Positions 25,404 to 34,730 are shown, numbered from the stretch's first letter. The stretch: 56,741 bases of DNA from Trueperaceae bacterium (GCA_013697735.1 JACCWH010000127.1:1-56741), one strand, 5' to 3'. Notes: generated by a model from the letters alone, not told the origin. Numbers and translations: made by a program.

Positions 25404-27449
25404 ATGAAATTGAGTCGCCGCACGAACACCATCATCCTCTGGTTCATCTCGATAGGCCTCGTCCTCGGGATGATCATCACCTTCACGCCCAGCCTCGGTG
25501 GATTCGGCTTCGGCGGCGCCTCGGGCGAGGGTGCCACTGCTCTCCGCGTCAACGGGGCACCCATCAGCGAGCTCGCCGTCGCCCGCGCCCGCTCGAACCC
25601 GCTCTTCAACCTCGTGACCGACGGTGAGGTGGGTCGCGATCTCGAGCATCTCCTCGTCGACGAGCTCGTGCGGCAGGAGGTCGTGCGGCAGGAGGCGTCG
25701 CGTCAGCGGGTCTCCGGGGCCGAGGTCGGGCGCGCGGTCGACGAGTTCCGCCAGGCGCGTGGCGTCGCGGGCCGCGGCAACGACAGTCAGTACCTCCGGG
25801 TGCTGTCGAGCTCCGGCTTCAACGACGAGACGTTCCGCGCCTACCAGCGTGAACAGATCCGGCAGGAGAAGTGGGAAGCCTCGCTCATCGACGGTGTCGA
25901 GGTGAGTGACGAAGAGGTACGGGCCTACTACGACGCGAACCGCGACGCCTACGCGTCCGAAGAGCGGATCGTCGCTCGTCACATCGTGCTCGCGGAGCGC
26001 GAGGAGGCCGACGCGGTCCGTCTGGAGCTGCTCGCCGGCGCCGATGCCGCCGAGCTCGCCCGAACGCGCTCGATCGAACGCGCGGATCGCGATGGAGCCC
26101 TCGGCGCCGCCGCCGGCGAGACGGAACCGCGGCCCGTCGGTCGTCCCGCCCTCCCCACGGCGGTGTCGAGCGCTGCGTTCACGCTTCGCGACGGCGGCGT
26201 GACCGAGGTCGTCCCGGCGGCCGGGGTCTTCCACGTCGTGAGCGTGCACGAGTACCTCGCGCCCAGCCCGCGGCCGTTCGACGAGGTTGCCGAGCGCGTG
26301 CGCGAGGATGCGCTCACTGCCAAGCGCGCCGGCGTACTCGACGAGGAGATCGCCCGACTGAAGCGCGACGCCACCATCGAGGTCTCGGAGACGAGCCCAC
26401 TCTCGTACCGCAACGTCGCCGTCGCCCGCGTCGGCGCCGTCGACATCACGCGGAGCGACCTCGTTCGGGCGACCTACACGAACCCACAGATCCAACAGTC
26501 GCTCTCGCCCGACACCGCGTTCATCATCACGACGTTCTTCAAGCCGTCGATACTCGATCAGTTGATCGATCAGGAGCTCGCGTACCAGGGCGCCGCCGAT
26601 CTCGGGGTGCCCTTCGTGGGCCCGCGCCGCTTCGTGGCACAGACGGTCCTGAACTACGTCGCACGAGACGCCGAGGTCGACGACGAGGAAGTACAGCGCT
26701 ACTACGACGACAACCTCGCGCAGTTCACCGTCCCGGCCTCGGCCGACGTGGTCCGCGCGCAGTTCGGCGACGCCGAGTCGGCCGAAGCCTTTCGCAGCGC
26801 TCTCCTCGATGGGACCGAGCTTCAAGTCGCCGCCGACGAGGTCGACGCCGAGGTGACGGTCCTCGGTCGCGTGGAGCGGGGACAGCTCGAGCCTTCCCTC
26901 GACGCCGCGCTCTTCGAGACCGATGCCTTCGTGGCGCTCCCCGACGGCACGCTCGAGATGAGTGACGTGCTCGTACTCGCCGATGAGGTCGAAGCGCTGC
27001 CCGAGTCCCTCGAGGACGGCGGCGAAGAGTCGCCCGAGACGGAGGCGCCGCCGGCCGATCGCATCGTCGTGCTCGTCGCGGAGCGGACGCCGGAGCGCGT
27101 CCGGCCACTCTCCGAGGTGCGCCCCCAGGCCGAAGCGACGGTACTTGCGCAGCAGCGTGCAGCGCAGCGCGATGCCTGGCTCGCGGAGTTGCGGGAGCGC
27201 ATCGAGGTCGAGCAGTTCGCCGCTGCCGCCCCCGAGTTCGATCCCGCCACCTTCTCGATCCCGGGCCTGCCCGCCGAGTTCCAGGAGGAGGTGCCCGACG
27301 AGGGTGCGCTCGAACCGGCGCAGGAGACCGGACAGCCCGACGACGAGGTGCCAAGCCCCGAGATCGTGCCGGACGCCCCCGCGCAGGACGACGGGGCAGA
27401 CGACGAGGCACCCTCCGACGCCGACGAGGCGCCCGCCGCAGCCGACTGA
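25404..27449 (+). CDS. Membrane-anchored SurA/PpiD-type peptidyl-prolyl isomerase
   Basis: 681 aa. Transmembrane anchor at residues 10-30 (IILWFISIGLVLGMIITF) with the bulk outside the membrane, as in PpiD. An N-terminal SurA_N-like helical region follows, then a parvulin domain (ERIVARHIVLAEREEADAV through GVFHVVSVHEYL) and a second, more diverged parvulin-like region (about residues 435-590). The C-terminal tail of about 60 residues is very acidic and Pro/Ala-rich. It assists folding of exported proteins, which fits with OmpH and the LolC/E-like permease elsewhere in the window. ATG 25404 has GGAGG at 25388-25392. It is cotranscribed with purH by spacing (8 bp). Confidence 0.85.
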   Translation: MKLSRRTNTIILWFISIGLVLGMIITFTPSLGGFGFGGASGEGATALRVNGAPISELAVARARSNPLFNLVTDGEVGRDLEHLLVDELVRQEVVRQEASRQRVSGAEVGRAVDEFRQARGVAGRGNDSQYLRVLSSSGFNDETFRAYQREQIRQEKWEASLIDGVEVSDEEVRAYYDANRDAYASEERIVARHIVLAEREEADAVRLELLAGADAAELARTRSIERADRDGALGAAAGETEPRPVGRPALPTAVSSAAFTLRDGGVTEVVPAAGVFHVVSVHEYLAPSPRPFDEVAERVREDALTAKRAGVLDEEIARLKRDATIEVSETSPLSYRNVAVARVGAVDITRSDLVRATYTNPQIQQSLSPDTAFIITTFFKPSILDQLIDQELAYQGAADLGVPFVGPRRFVAQTVLNYVARDAEVDDEEVQRYYDDNLAQFTVPASADVVRAQFGDAESAEAFRSALLDGTELQVAADEVDAEVTVLGRVERGQLEPSLDAALFETDAFVALPDGTLEMSDVLVLADEVEALPESLEDGGEESPETEAPPADRIVVLVAERTPERVRPLSEVRPQAEATVLAQQRAAQRDAWLAELRERIEVEQFAAAAPEFDPATFSIPGLPAEFQEEVPDEGALEPAQETGQPDDEVPSPEIVPDAPAQDDGADDEAPSDADEAPAAAD

Positions 27450-27457
27450 GCGCCGGG

Positions 27458-28981
27458 ATGCCTCGCGCCCTCATCAGCGTCAGCGACAAGACTGGCATCG
27501 TGCCGTTCGCGCGCGCCCTCGTAGCGCTCGGCTTCGAGCTCGTCTCCACCGGCGGAACGCGCCGAGCGCTCGAGGAGGCGGGCCTCACGGTGACGCCGGT
27601 CGACGCCGTCACCGGCGCCCCCGAGATCCTCGATGGTCGGGTGAAGACGCTCCATCCCTCGGTGCACGGTGGCATCCTCGCACGCGATACGCCGGACCAC
27701 GAACGCGAGCTCGCGCGGCACGAGATCGCGCGCTTCGACCTCGTCGCCGTCAACCTCTATCCGTTTCGTGAGACCGTCGCCTCCGGCGACGTCTCGCTCG
27801 ACGAGGCGATGGAGCAGGTCGACATCGGCGGACCGACCATGCTCCGAGCGGCCGCGAAGAACCACGGCGCGGTGGTGGTAATCGTCGAACCACGCGACTA
27901 CGACCCTGTGCTCGACGATCTCCGGGGTGCGGGCGTGAGCTCCGAGCGGCGCCGTGCGCTGGCGCGGGCGGCGTTCGCCCACACCGCCGCCTACGACGCC
28001 GCGATCGTGCGGTATCTCGACGCCGACGAAACGTTCCCCGAGACGCTCCACCTCACGCTCACCCGCGCCGAGGAGCTCCGCTACGGCGAGAACCCGCACC
28101 AGCGGGGAGCTCGCTATCGCGAGGAGGGGAGGAACCGGGGCTGGACCGACGAGGCGACGCAGCACGGCGGCCTCGGCCTCTCGTACCTCAACCTCTTCGA
28201 CGCCGAGGCTGCCTGGCGGCTCGCGCACGAGTTTCCCGGGTCGCCGTGCGCCGTGATCGTCAAGCACGCGAATCCGTGTGGCGTCGCGCTCGCGACGGAT
28301 CTCGGGAGTGCGTACGAGCGGGCGTTCGAGGCCGATCCCAAGTCCGCTTTCGGCGGCGTGGTCGCCCTCAATGGCGTCGTCGACGCCGCGCTCGCCGACG
28401 AGATCGTGTCGCGACCGAAGGCCGACGTGCTCGTCGCGCGGGGCTACACGCCCGAAGCGCTCGCGCGCTTCGCCTCCAAGCGGAAGAACATGCGTGTGCT
28501 GGAGGCCCCGCCACCCGGTGCCGGGGCACCCTCGTTGCGGCGCGTGGACGGCGGCTTCCTGGTGCAGGGTCCCGACGCCGTTGGCCGCGACCGAACCGCG
28601 TGGTCGGTCGTCAGCGAGGCGCAGCCGAGCGAGGCGCTCTGGCGCGATCTCGAGCTCGCCTGGGTCGTGGGCGCCTACACGCTCTCGAACGCCATCGTGC
28701 TGGTCGAGGGGGGGCGCGCGGTGGGTATCGGTGCGGGGCAGCAGAGCCGTGTCGACGCCGCCGACGTCGCGGCATCGAAAGCCGCCGGTCGCGCTGCGGG
28801 GGGCGCCTGCGCCTCGGACGCCTTCTACCCCTTCCGCGATGGGCTGGACGCCGCCGCCGCCGCCGGTGTCGCGGGCGTGATCCAACCGGGAGGATCGCTG
28901 CGCGACGCCGAGGTGATCGCGGCCGCCGACGAGCACGGGCTCGTCATGGTACTGACGGGCGAACGGCACTTCCGGCACTGA
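27458..28981 (+). CDS. purH: Bifunctional AICAR formyltransferase / IMP cyclohydrolase
   Basis: Last two steps of de novo IMP synthesis; 507 aa. The MGS-like cyclohydrolase domain (1-190) has [17 protein letters not shown] and YPFRETVA. The formyltransferase domain has LRYGENPHQ, the catalytic [20 protein letters not shown] and [11 protein letters not shown]. The usual VKSNAIV segment reads YTLSNAIV here, losing the Lys; I do not know its consequence. ATG 27458 follows the ppiD-like stop by 8 bp with GCCGGG before it. The intergenic space to nrdJ is 302 bp. Confidence 0.95.
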   Translation: MPRALISVSDKTGIVPFARALVALGFELVSTGGTRRALEEAGLTVTPVDAVTGAPEILDGRVKTLHPSVHGGILARDTPDHERELARHEIARFDLVAVNLYPFRETVASGDVSLDEAMEQVDIGGPTMLRAAAKNHGAVVVIVEPRDYDPVLDDLRGAGVSSERRRALARAAFAHTAAYDAAIVRYLDADETFPETLHLTLTRAEELRYGENPHQRGARYREEGRNRGWTDEATQHGGLGLSYLNLFDAEAAWRLAHEFPGSPCAVIVKHANPCGVALATDLGSAYERAFEADPKSAFGGVVALNGVVDAALADEIVSRPKADVLVARGYTPEALARFASKRKNMRVLEAPPPGAGAPSLRRVDGGFLVQGPDAVGRDRTAWSVVSEAQPSEALWRDLELAWVVGAYTLSNAIVLVEGGRAVGIGAGQQSRVDAADVAASKAAGRAAGGACASDAFYPFRDGLDAAAAAGVAGVIQPGGSLRDAEVIAAADEHGLVMVLTGERHFRH

Positions 28982-29067
28982 CCGGCACCGGACGCCGCGA
29001 CACACTCCGGGCTGGCGACGACGTCGTCCTCGGAGGGCACTACCCGTAGCGTTTCGGGGCGAGCTCA

Positions 29068-29083
29068 CCACCACATCTTGTAC
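29068..29083 (+). promoter_or_regulatory. NrdR box 1 (distal)
   Basis: CCACCACATCTTGTAC matches the NrdR box core C-W-A-n-A-T-n-T-W-G at all invariant positions except the first W (C). It lies 102 bp upstream of box 2. Between them, TTGCAC (29090) and an extended -10 TGCTACGCT (29112-29120) with a 19-bp spacer could be a promoter. Bases 28982-29067 contain nothing recognisable. Confidence 0.5.
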
Positions 29084-29169
29084 CTCCTCTTGCACTCCCC
29101 CGATGGGAGCGTGCTACGCTTCTCGTCATCGCTCGAGACGAAGAACGAGTGAATTCCTACACCGCACGT

Positions 29170-29216
29170 GGTCAACATCTTGTACATTCTCGACCTGGAC
29201 GTACAAGATCTCGTAC
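29170..29216 (+). promoter_or_regulatory. Tandem NrdR boxes 2 and 3 upstream of nrdJ
   Basis: Box 2 GGTCAACATCTTGTAC (29170-29185) fits the C-W-A-n-A-T-n-T-W-G core perfectly. Box 3 GTACAAGATCTCGTAC (29201-29216) is a palindrome with a single mismatched pair and misses one W. The spacer is 15 bp, a 31-bp start-to-start distance or three helical turns, which is the spacing known for paired NrdR sites. NrdR is the ATP/dATP-sensing repressor of ribonucleotide reductase genes. TTGTAC (29180) and TACAAG (29202), 16 bp apart, may be the promoter the boxes occlude. The nrdR gene is not in the window. Confidence 0.75.
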
Positions 29217-29283
29217 CAACCGCCAGAGAGCCTCGGGTAGCTCGACCACCCAGGGCTCGACGGTCCGAAAGGGGTCTCCCACA

Positions 29284-32025
29284 GTGGCCGACGTCGCTCC
29301 GCACACCGCCCGCCAGGACCTCGCTTCGTTCGACGATCACGCCGTCGCGATCGCGAAGCGCCAATACTTCCAACCGGGTGACGACGACCTCCTCGGCCTC
29401 TTCCGGCGCGTTGCGAACTGGGTCGCCGGCCCCGAGGACGTCGCGGTGCGGAGCCAGTACGCCCAGACGTACTTCGACCTCATGGTCTCGAAGCGCTTCT
29501 GTCCCGGCGGGCGCGTGCTCGCGGGCGCCGATACCAGCCACGGCAACGTCCTCAACTGCTTCGTACAGGACGGTCGCCCGGAGCCCGTGGCGAGCGATGC
29601 GTGGGTCCTCCACCTCGCGACGAAGCTCGCGGTGGTCACGAAGGTCGGTGGCGGCAACGGCCTCTGCCTCGACCCGATCGCGCCGAAGCGCCCCTACGAC
29701 GGCGCGGTGGGCAAGCTGTACCTGACCATCGTTCCGACGCATGCCGACTACGACAAGGTCCGCGACGGCACCTACCTCGACCTGGTGCACGACGCCTACG
29801 TGACGCGCGGCTACCACGCCTCGGCGTTCGTCGAGTACCCCGACGCGCCCATGAACGTGCGCGTGCGACAGGTGGGCGACTCGGTCGAATCGATCTGGAA
29901 GAGCGCCGCCGACGTCGTCACCACGCTGCTCCGTGGCGAAGACCTCGTGCTCGATCTGAGCGACCTGCGTGCCGAGGGTGCCCCCGTCAACGGCTCCGGC
30001 GGCACGTCGAGCGGGCCGTCGTCGTTCGCGGTCGAGGTCTTCGACAACTTCGCCCGCTGGGCGAACCTCGGGGGCGCGGCGTACGCCGGACCCGTCGCCA
30101 CGCTCCGCTACGTGTTCGCCAACACGCTCCGGGCGATACGACAAGGGGGCACGCGCCGCGGGGCTGGCATGGCGACCATGTCGATCACCCACCCCGACAT
30201 CCACGACTTCATCACCGCCAAGGACATCGCACGCGAGCAGACCGAGGGCGACATCAGCACCTTCAACATCTCCGTGCTGGTGAGCGACGCCTTCATGCGC
30301 TCACCGGAAGCGAAGCGGCAGGGGAGTGTGCTGCACGACATTGCCGACCATGCCTGGTCGACGGGTGAACCCGGACTGATCTACATCGACCGCATCAACG
30401 AATTCAATGCGATGCGCGAGTCGTTGGGGGAGATCAAGGCGACGAACCCGTGCGGTGAGATTCCCCTGTTCCCCGGCGAACCGTGCGACCTCGGCGCGAT
30501 CAACCTCGCGCAGTACGTCGCCACGAGCGACGTCGGGCTCGACGGCTTCGACACCGAGACCTTCCGGCGCGACGTCGCGACGTGCATTCGCTTCCTCGAC
30601 AACGTGCTCGACGTGAACCGGTTCGCGCTCGAGGACAACCGGGAGATGAGCCACTACCTCCGCCGGCTCGGACTCGGGATCATGGGCCTCGCTGACGCAC
30701 TCATCCGGATGGGCTATCGCTACGACAGCGCCGACGGACGCGCGGCGGTCTCCGCGATCATCACCGAGCTACGTGAGGCGGCCACCGACGCGAGTCGTGA
30801 CCTCGCCCGCGAGCGCGGTCCGTTTCCGGGCATCGGTGCCTCGAGCCTCGTCGAGGAGCGTAGGAACATCGCGCTGCTCACCGTTGCTCCCACCGGGACG
30901 ACGAGCATGTTGATGGGCGTGTCGAGTGGCGTCGAGCCGATATTCGCGCCCTTCATCTACCGCAAGATCGGTTCGAGCTACACCGCCATCATCGCGCCGC
31001 TCTTCAAGGAGTTGCTCGAGCGCCACGCTCCCCATCCCGACTTCGCCGACGGCGAAGGCTGGGACTGGGACGCCGTCGTCGAGCGCGTCCAGGAGCAGCA
31101 CGGCAGCGTGCAAGGTCTCGACTTCATCCCCGACGACGTGAAGGCCGTCCTGGTGTGCGCTCACGACATCGCGCCCGACGACCACGTGCGCATGCAGGGT
31201 GCGGTGCAGAGCGCCTTCGACGCCGGTGGTGAGATGGTGGCCAACTCGATCTCCAAGACGATCAACCTCCCGAATCACGCCACCGTCGGCGACGTCTACC
31301 GCGCCTACAGCCTCGCCTTCGAGAGCGGCTGCAAGGGAATCACGGTCTACCGCGACGGGTCGCGCCAGTTCCAGGTCCTCTCCACCAAGGTCGACAAGAA
31401 GGTCGACAAGATGGTCGGCAAGAAGGACGACAAGATGGCCGCCACGACCGAAGGGACGCCCGGGTCCGGACGGGGCATCGCCGCCCGCATCGCCTCTGCG
31501 CCGAGTGCCGTGAGCGTGACGGGCGCAACCGACCGCCGTCGCGCGGCGCGCGCACCGTTCGAGCGCCTCCCCTCCGAACCGCTCTTCGATCGGCCGATCC
31601 GCCTCGAGGGCTTCACCGACGCCGCTCGGCTGACGCTCCCCACGGGCGAGACGCGCGGCTTCTACGTCACGGTCAACAAGCAGGACGGGCTGCCGGTGGA
31701 GTGCTTCGTCACGAGCGGCAAGGCGGGCGACGAGGCGAACGCCGACTCCGAAGCGCTCGGCCGCGTGGTGTCCGTCGCCCTCCAGTACGGCGTGCCGGCG
31801 GAGGCGATCGTCAAGACGCTGCGCGGCATCAACGGTGGCATGTACGGCACCTATCAGAACCGGATGGTCGCGAGCCGCGCCGACCTCATCGCCGTCGCGC
31901 TCGAGACGGCAGGCGTCGAAAACGTGCTCAACCGCGGCAAGGCCTGCCCCGATTGCAGTGCGCCCCTGCGCTTCGAGGAGGGCTGCGTGAAGTGCGAGTC
32001 GTGCGGCTACAGCAAGTGCGGCTAG
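29284..32025 (+). CDS. nrdJ: Adenosylcobalamin-dependent (class II) ribonucleotide reductase
   Basis: Reduces ribonucleotides to deoxyribonucleotides using an AdoCbl-generated thiyl radical, independent of oxygen; 913 aa. First redox Cys C92 in NCFVQD, thiyl-radical motif NPCGEIPL with C390 and E392, and the later PTGTTS phosphate-binding motif. After the catalytic barrel come a Lys/Asp-rich linker of VDKK/DDKM repeats, a TSCPD domain and a C-terminal zinc ribbon (CPDC...CESCGYSKC). GTG 29284 with AAAGGGG nine bases upstream is chosen. An upstream in-frame start at 29149 would translate through the NrdR boxes and is unlikely. No intein is seen. No class I or III RNR is in the window. Confidence 0.95.
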   Translation: MADVAPHTARQDLASFDDHAVAIAKRQYFQPGDDDLLGLFRRVANWVAGPEDVAVRSQYAQTYFDLMVSKRFCPGGRVLAGADTSHGNVLNCFVQDGRPEPVASDAWVLHLATKLAVVTKVGGGNGLCLDPIAPKRPYDGAVGKLYLTIVPTHADYDKVRDGTYLDLVHDAYVTRGYHASAFVEYPDAPMNVRVRQVGDSVESIWKSAADVVTTLLRGEDLVLDLSDLRAEGAPVNGSGGTSSGPSSFAVEVFDNFARWANLGGAAYAGPVATLRYVFANTLRAIRQGGTRRGAGMATMSITHPDIHDFITAKDIAREQTEGDISTFNISVLVSDAFMRSPEAKRQGSVLHDIADHAWSTGEPGLIYIDRINEFNAMRESLGEIKATNPCGEIPLFPGEPCDLGAINLAQYVATSDVGLDGFDTETFRRDVATCIRFLDNVLDVNRFALEDNREMSHYLRRLGLGIMGLADALIRMGYRYDSADGRAAVSAIITELREAATDASRDLARERGPFPGIGASSLVEERRNIALLTVAPTGTTSMLMGVSSGVEPIFAPFIYRKIGSSYTAIIAPLFKELLERHAPHPDFADGEGWDWDAVVERVQEQHGSVQGLDFIPDDVKAVLVCAHDIAPDDHVRMQGAVQSAFDAGGEMVANSISKTINLPNHATVGDVYRAYSLAFESGCKGITVYRDGSRQFQVLSTKVDKKVDKMVGKKDDKMAATTEGTPGSGRGIAARIASAPSAVSVTGATDRRRAARAPFERLPSEPLFDRPIRLEGFTDAARLTLPTGETRGFYVTVNKQDGLPVECFVTSGKAGDEANADSEALGRVVSVALQYGVPAEAIVKTLRGINGGMYGTYQNRMVASRADLIAVALETAGVENVLNRGKACPDCSAPLRFEEGCVKCESCGYSKCG

Positions 32026-32061
32026 CCGTTCCTACGTGAGGCGACGGCGGCGCGGCCGCCG

Positions 32062-32400
32062 TTAGCGATCGTCGCCCGAGCCTCCGAGTACGCCGCGCCG
32101 CTGCCGGTCCGCAAGTTTCGCGAGGTTTCGGGCGCCGACCTCTCCGAGCGTCACGCCGAGGTCGTGCGCCAAGACCGCCACGTACCAGAGCACGTCGCCG
32201 AGCTCCTTCGCGAGCGCCTCGCGCTGGGCCTCGGAGAGGTCGTCGCCGGGGGCGTAGCCCTCGTCTCGCATGAGCTTGCCGATCTTCTCCGCCACCTCGC
32301 CCGCCTCGCCAGCGAGTTTGAGGGCCGGGTAGATCACGCGCACGCGCTCCGGAAAGGCGGCGGTGCGCAATGCAGCGTGCTGGTAGTCGTCGAGTGTCAT
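32062..32400 (-). CDS. MazG-like nucleotide pyrophosphohydrolase
   Basis: 112-aa all-alpha NTP-PPase. The Mg-binding motifs are GEAGEVAEKIGK (E31/E34 region) and KELGDVLWYVA (E85, D88), the EExxE...ExxD pattern of MazG folds. It likely hydrolyses non-canonical or excess (d)NTPs. It lies convergent to nrdJ, fitting nucleotide-pool homeostasis. TAGCAT six bases before ATG 32400 indicates a leaderless transcript. Confidence 0.88.
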   Translation of the reverse strand: MTLDDYQHAALRTAAFPERVRVIYPALKLAGEAGEVAEKIGKLMRDEGYAPGDDLSEAQREALAKELGDVLWYVAVLAHDLGVTLGEVGARNLAKLADRQRRGVLGGSGDDR

Positions 32401-32406
32401 GTCGTC

Positions 32407-32412
32407 ATGCTA
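32407..32412 (-). promoter_or_regulatory. -10 element TAGCAT of the MazG-like gene (leaderless)
   Basis: TAGCAT, six bases (GACGAC), then ATG 32400. Identical hexamer and spacing to rnhA. Confidence 0.6.
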
Positions 32413-32509
32413 CGTCGTGGTCCGCGGTGGCGTCGCGGTAGGGTGCGGCGTGGGACGACGGAACGTCCGTGCGACGCGTGCGAGCCGCGAGGCGGGACAT
32501 GCTGGAGCC

Positions 32510-33622
32510 GTGCCCCGTCTCTGCCCCTCCCCGATGAGCGCTGCAGTCGTGCTGATCGTGCTCTCCATGCTTCCGTGGGCACACTCGCAGGAGTCGCCGC
32601 CGATGGATCCGCGCTACCAGGCGGCCGTGCGCGACCTGCTCGAATCACCGGCGGGCGTGGCCTTCCTCGACGCCTGGATCGCCGTCCAACGCGATTACCT
32701 CTATGGAGTCGATAGCGAAACCCTGCTACAGGGGGCGACCGCGGGACTCGTCGAGGCCCTCGGCGACCCCTACTCCCGCTATCTCGATCCGGGCGACGCC
32801 GAGGCGGCGCGGCGCGCGAACGAAAACGGCGCGGTCGAGATCGCGCAGATCGGCGACGTTGGGATCATCCGCATCGCTTCGTTCGAAGGGGAGGCGACCG
32901 GAGCGCAGTTCGCGACGGCGCTCGACACCCTCCTCGGCGCCGGCGTGCGTGGCTTGGTGCTCGACCTCCGTGGGAACGAAGGGGGATCGATCCTCCAGGG
33001 ACTACAGGTGCTCGATCGGTTCCTGACCGAGGGCGAGCTCGGCTTCCGTAGAGTCCGCGGTGTGAGTGTGCCGATCGCCTATGCCAACCCGCGCGCGGCC
33101 ACGAATCCACTGGTGGTGCTCGTCGACGGTGACACGGCGTCGACCGCGGAGATCGTCGCCGGAACCCTCCAGGCGTACGGACGCGCGCGTCTCGTGGGGA
33201 CGCCCACCGCCGGCAAGGGCGTGGGACAGACGTCGATCCGCCTCGCCGACGGCAGCGAGCTCCGCCTCGTGAGCTTCGAATGGCTCCTCCCGGGGCTCCG
33301 GAGCGTCAATCTCGTCGGTCTCACCCCCGACGTCGTGATCAGCGGCGCGCCCACCGACCCCGTCACGAATGGCGAGTCGCGCCCACTCGTGTCGGTGCCG
33401 GACGAGGTGGGCGATACGTTCCTTCGCCTCGGCATCGAGGCATTGCGAGCCCTCCTCAGTGACGAACTCCCCTCCCAGACGTCGATACCGGTGCCGACGG
33501 TACGCGTCGGACCCGTGCTCCTGCCCGACCCAGCGCAGGCCGAGGAGGAGGACGTCGTTCGGCCCGAAGAGATCGACGAAGGTGATGCTCGGGAAGTGGA
33601 TCCCGCCCACGAGGTGCCCTGA
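32510..33622 (+). CDS. Exported S41-family C-terminal-processing protease
   Basis: 370 aa from GTG 32510, or 362 from ATG 32534. Both give a signal peptide (AAVVLIVLSMLPWAHSQ). The core has VLDLRGNEGG, the nucleophile S211 in DTASTAEI and general base K236 in GTPTAGKG, exactly 25 residues apart as in active CtpA/D1P enzymes. A PDZ domain is not evident between the N-terminal helices and the core, so this is a PDZ-less form. The C-terminus is acidic. It contrasts with the S41 protein at 23805-25109, whose Lys is missing. Confidence 0.87.
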   Translation: MPRLCPSPMSAAVVLIVLSMLPWAHSQESPPMDPRYQAAVRDLLESPAGVAFLDAWIAVQRDYLYGVDSETLLQGATAGLVEALGDPYSRYLDPGDAEAARRANENGAVEIAQIGDVGIIRIASFEGEATGAQFATALDTLLGAGVRGLVLDLRGNEGGSILQGLQVLDRFLTEGELGFRRVRGVSVPIAYANPRAATNPLVVLVDGDTASTAEIVAGTLQAYGRARLVGTPTAGKGVGQTSIRLADGSELRLVSFEWLLPGLRSVNLVGLTPDVVISGAPTDPVTNGESRPLVSVPDEVGDTFLRLGIEALRALLSDELPSQTSIPVPTVRVGPVLLPDPAQAEEEDVVRPEEIDEGDAREVDPAHEVP

Positions 33623-33694
33623 GCCACCTCCTCGAAAGATGAGAATCTTCTCCGTTGGCGTGACGTACCCCGCCCCATCGCGTGGGCGAGCCGG

Positions 33695-33700
33695 TAGGCT
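33695..33700 (+). promoter_or_regulatory. -10 element TAGGCT (leaderless)
   Basis: TAGGCT, GGAGC, ATG 33706: five-base spacing. GGAGC is too close to the ATG to be a normal Shine-Dalgarno. Confidence 0.55.
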
Positions 33701-33705
33701 GGAGC

Positions 33706-34065
33706 ATGCGGAATGTTCCGAATCAATCTCGACGCTTCAACGAGGGCATGCTATTGCTCGGCCTGCACGCAGGGCTGCTCGTGGCGGGTGTGCTGATCCA
33801 GTACGTGCTGGCGACGATCGTCGCCGACGGTGTGTTCAGCGCCTCGTACGGCTTCGTGCTCGTATACGCCTACGCGGTGGCAACGACGATCGGCTATGCG
33901 GCCGTCGCCGTCCGTGCGCGCAACAAGCCGATGGCCGTGCGCGCGCGCTACCTCGTCTTCTATCACCTCGCAGCGACCGGTCTCATGGCCCTCATCCTGT
34001 TCCTCATCATCTACAATCCCATCGTCGGGGATCCAGGCGAAGTCGAGCCCGCGGACGGCCGCTGA
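33706..34065 (+). CDS. Small integral membrane protein of unknown function
   Basis: 119 aa with three clear transmembrane segments (about residues 14-38, 47-68 and 82-102) and a short acidic C-terminus. No recognised domain. The start at 33706 is set by the TAGGCT-N5-ATG promoter; an upstream in-frame start at 33682 would run through that promoter. Flanked by an S41 protease and tRNA-Asn, with no operon partner. Confidence 0.75.
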   Translation: MRNVPNQSRRFNEGMLLLGLHAGLLVAGVLIQYVLATIVADGVFSASYGFVLVYAYAVATTIGYAAVAVRARNKPMAVRARYLVFYHLAATGLMALILFLIIYNPIVGDPGEVEPADGR

Positions 34066-34148
34066 CGTCCCACGAGTCTGACCAAGCGTGTGGACAGAGC
34101 CGGAAGGCTCTGGTATCCTCGGGGACGCTGCCCGCGGGCGGCGCGTGG

Positions 34149-34223
34149 TCGGCGGTAGCTCAGTGGTAGAGCGATCGGCTGTTAACCGATTGGTCGTAGG
34201 TTCGAATCCTACCCGCCGAGCCA
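34149..34223 (+). tRNA. tRNA-Asn (anticodon GTT)
   Basis: 75 nt including encoded CCA (34221-34223). Acceptor TCGGCGG/CCGCCGA, D-arm TAGCTCAGTGGTAGAG, anticodon stem ATCGG/CCGAT with loop CTGTTAA (anticodon GTT), T-loop TTCGAATC, discriminator G. The lower-GC toxin-antitoxin-like islet begins about 70 bp downstream, typical of a tRNA-linked insertion point. Confidence 0.97.
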
Positions 34224-34253
34224 GAGCAATGAAGAACGCCTAGGACGAAAAAT

Positions 34254-34290
34254 GGGGCGAGCGGTTCTGTACGAGGGAGCCGCTCGCCCC
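34254..34290 (+). terminator. Rho-independent-type terminator after tRNA-Asn
   Basis: Perfect 11-bp stem GGGGCGAGCGG (34254-34264) with CCGCTCGCCCC (34280-34290), 15-nt loop, followed by TCTT on the plus strand and preceded by GACGAAAAAT. On the minus strand the stem is followed by ATTTTTCGTC, a genuine U-run, so it can also terminate the convergent minus-strand genes 34320-35721. Confidence 0.75.
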
Positions 34291-34319
34291 TCTTGGTATG
34301 CCAGCGGTGTGCCATCTGT

Positions 34320-34730
34320 CTAGGCGCCTTCGAGCAAGTCACGAAGTGCATCAGAAATGAACGTCTGGGCCTTGAGTTTCATCGTTTGCGAGGCACACAC
34401 CGCGAGATAGAGTGGCGCACGGTGTCGCGGTGCAACGATCCCCGTCTGCTCGAGCTGCGCCAGGCGATCTTCATCAACATGGAAGTGCTCGTCCGCGCAG
34501 AAGTAAGAGTCATGGCTCAGGAAGTTGTAGTCGTTCTCGGCGAGGTCAACGACGGCTGCTAGCGTCTCCGGATTATTGGCGTCGTACCGGGACAACTCAG
34601 AGTTGATCACGCACCCGTACCATCTTGATCCGAAACGAGCAAGACAGACGAAAAACTTGGGGTGAGCGATGTCGGGGAACTGAACCAAATATACAAGCCA
34701 TGTCCGGTCCGGTCTGTCATCCTCTGGCAC
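34320..34730 (-). CDS. Putative toxin partner of a Panacea-domain antitoxin
   Basis: 136 aa, soluble, no signal. The N-terminal half is rich in beta-strand patterns (WLVYLVQFP, HPKFFVCLARFGSRWYGCVINSE) and is followed by LSHDSYFCADEHFHVDEDRL. This looks somewhat like a PemK/MazF-type small barrel, but I cannot assign it firmly. GTG 34730 shares one base with the TAG stop of the Panacea gene, so the two are cotranslated. Base composition is well below the genome average, supporting transfer. In known PanTA pairs the gene beside Panacea encodes the toxin; that is the basis of the call. Confidence 0.55.
   Translation of the reverse strand: MPEDDRPDRTWLVYLVQFPDIAHPKFFVCLARFGSRWYGCVINSELSRYDANNPETLAAVVDLAENDYNFLSHDSYFCADEHFHVDEDRLAQLEQTGIVAPRHRAPLYLAVCASQTMKLKAQTFISDALRDLLEGA

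Noticed and set aside
29149-29283. N-terminal extension of NrdJ from an in-frame GTG at 29149.
   Set aside because: It would encode the two proximal NrdR boxes and has no Shine-Dalgarno, whereas GTG 29284 has AAAGGGG and matches NrdJ starts.
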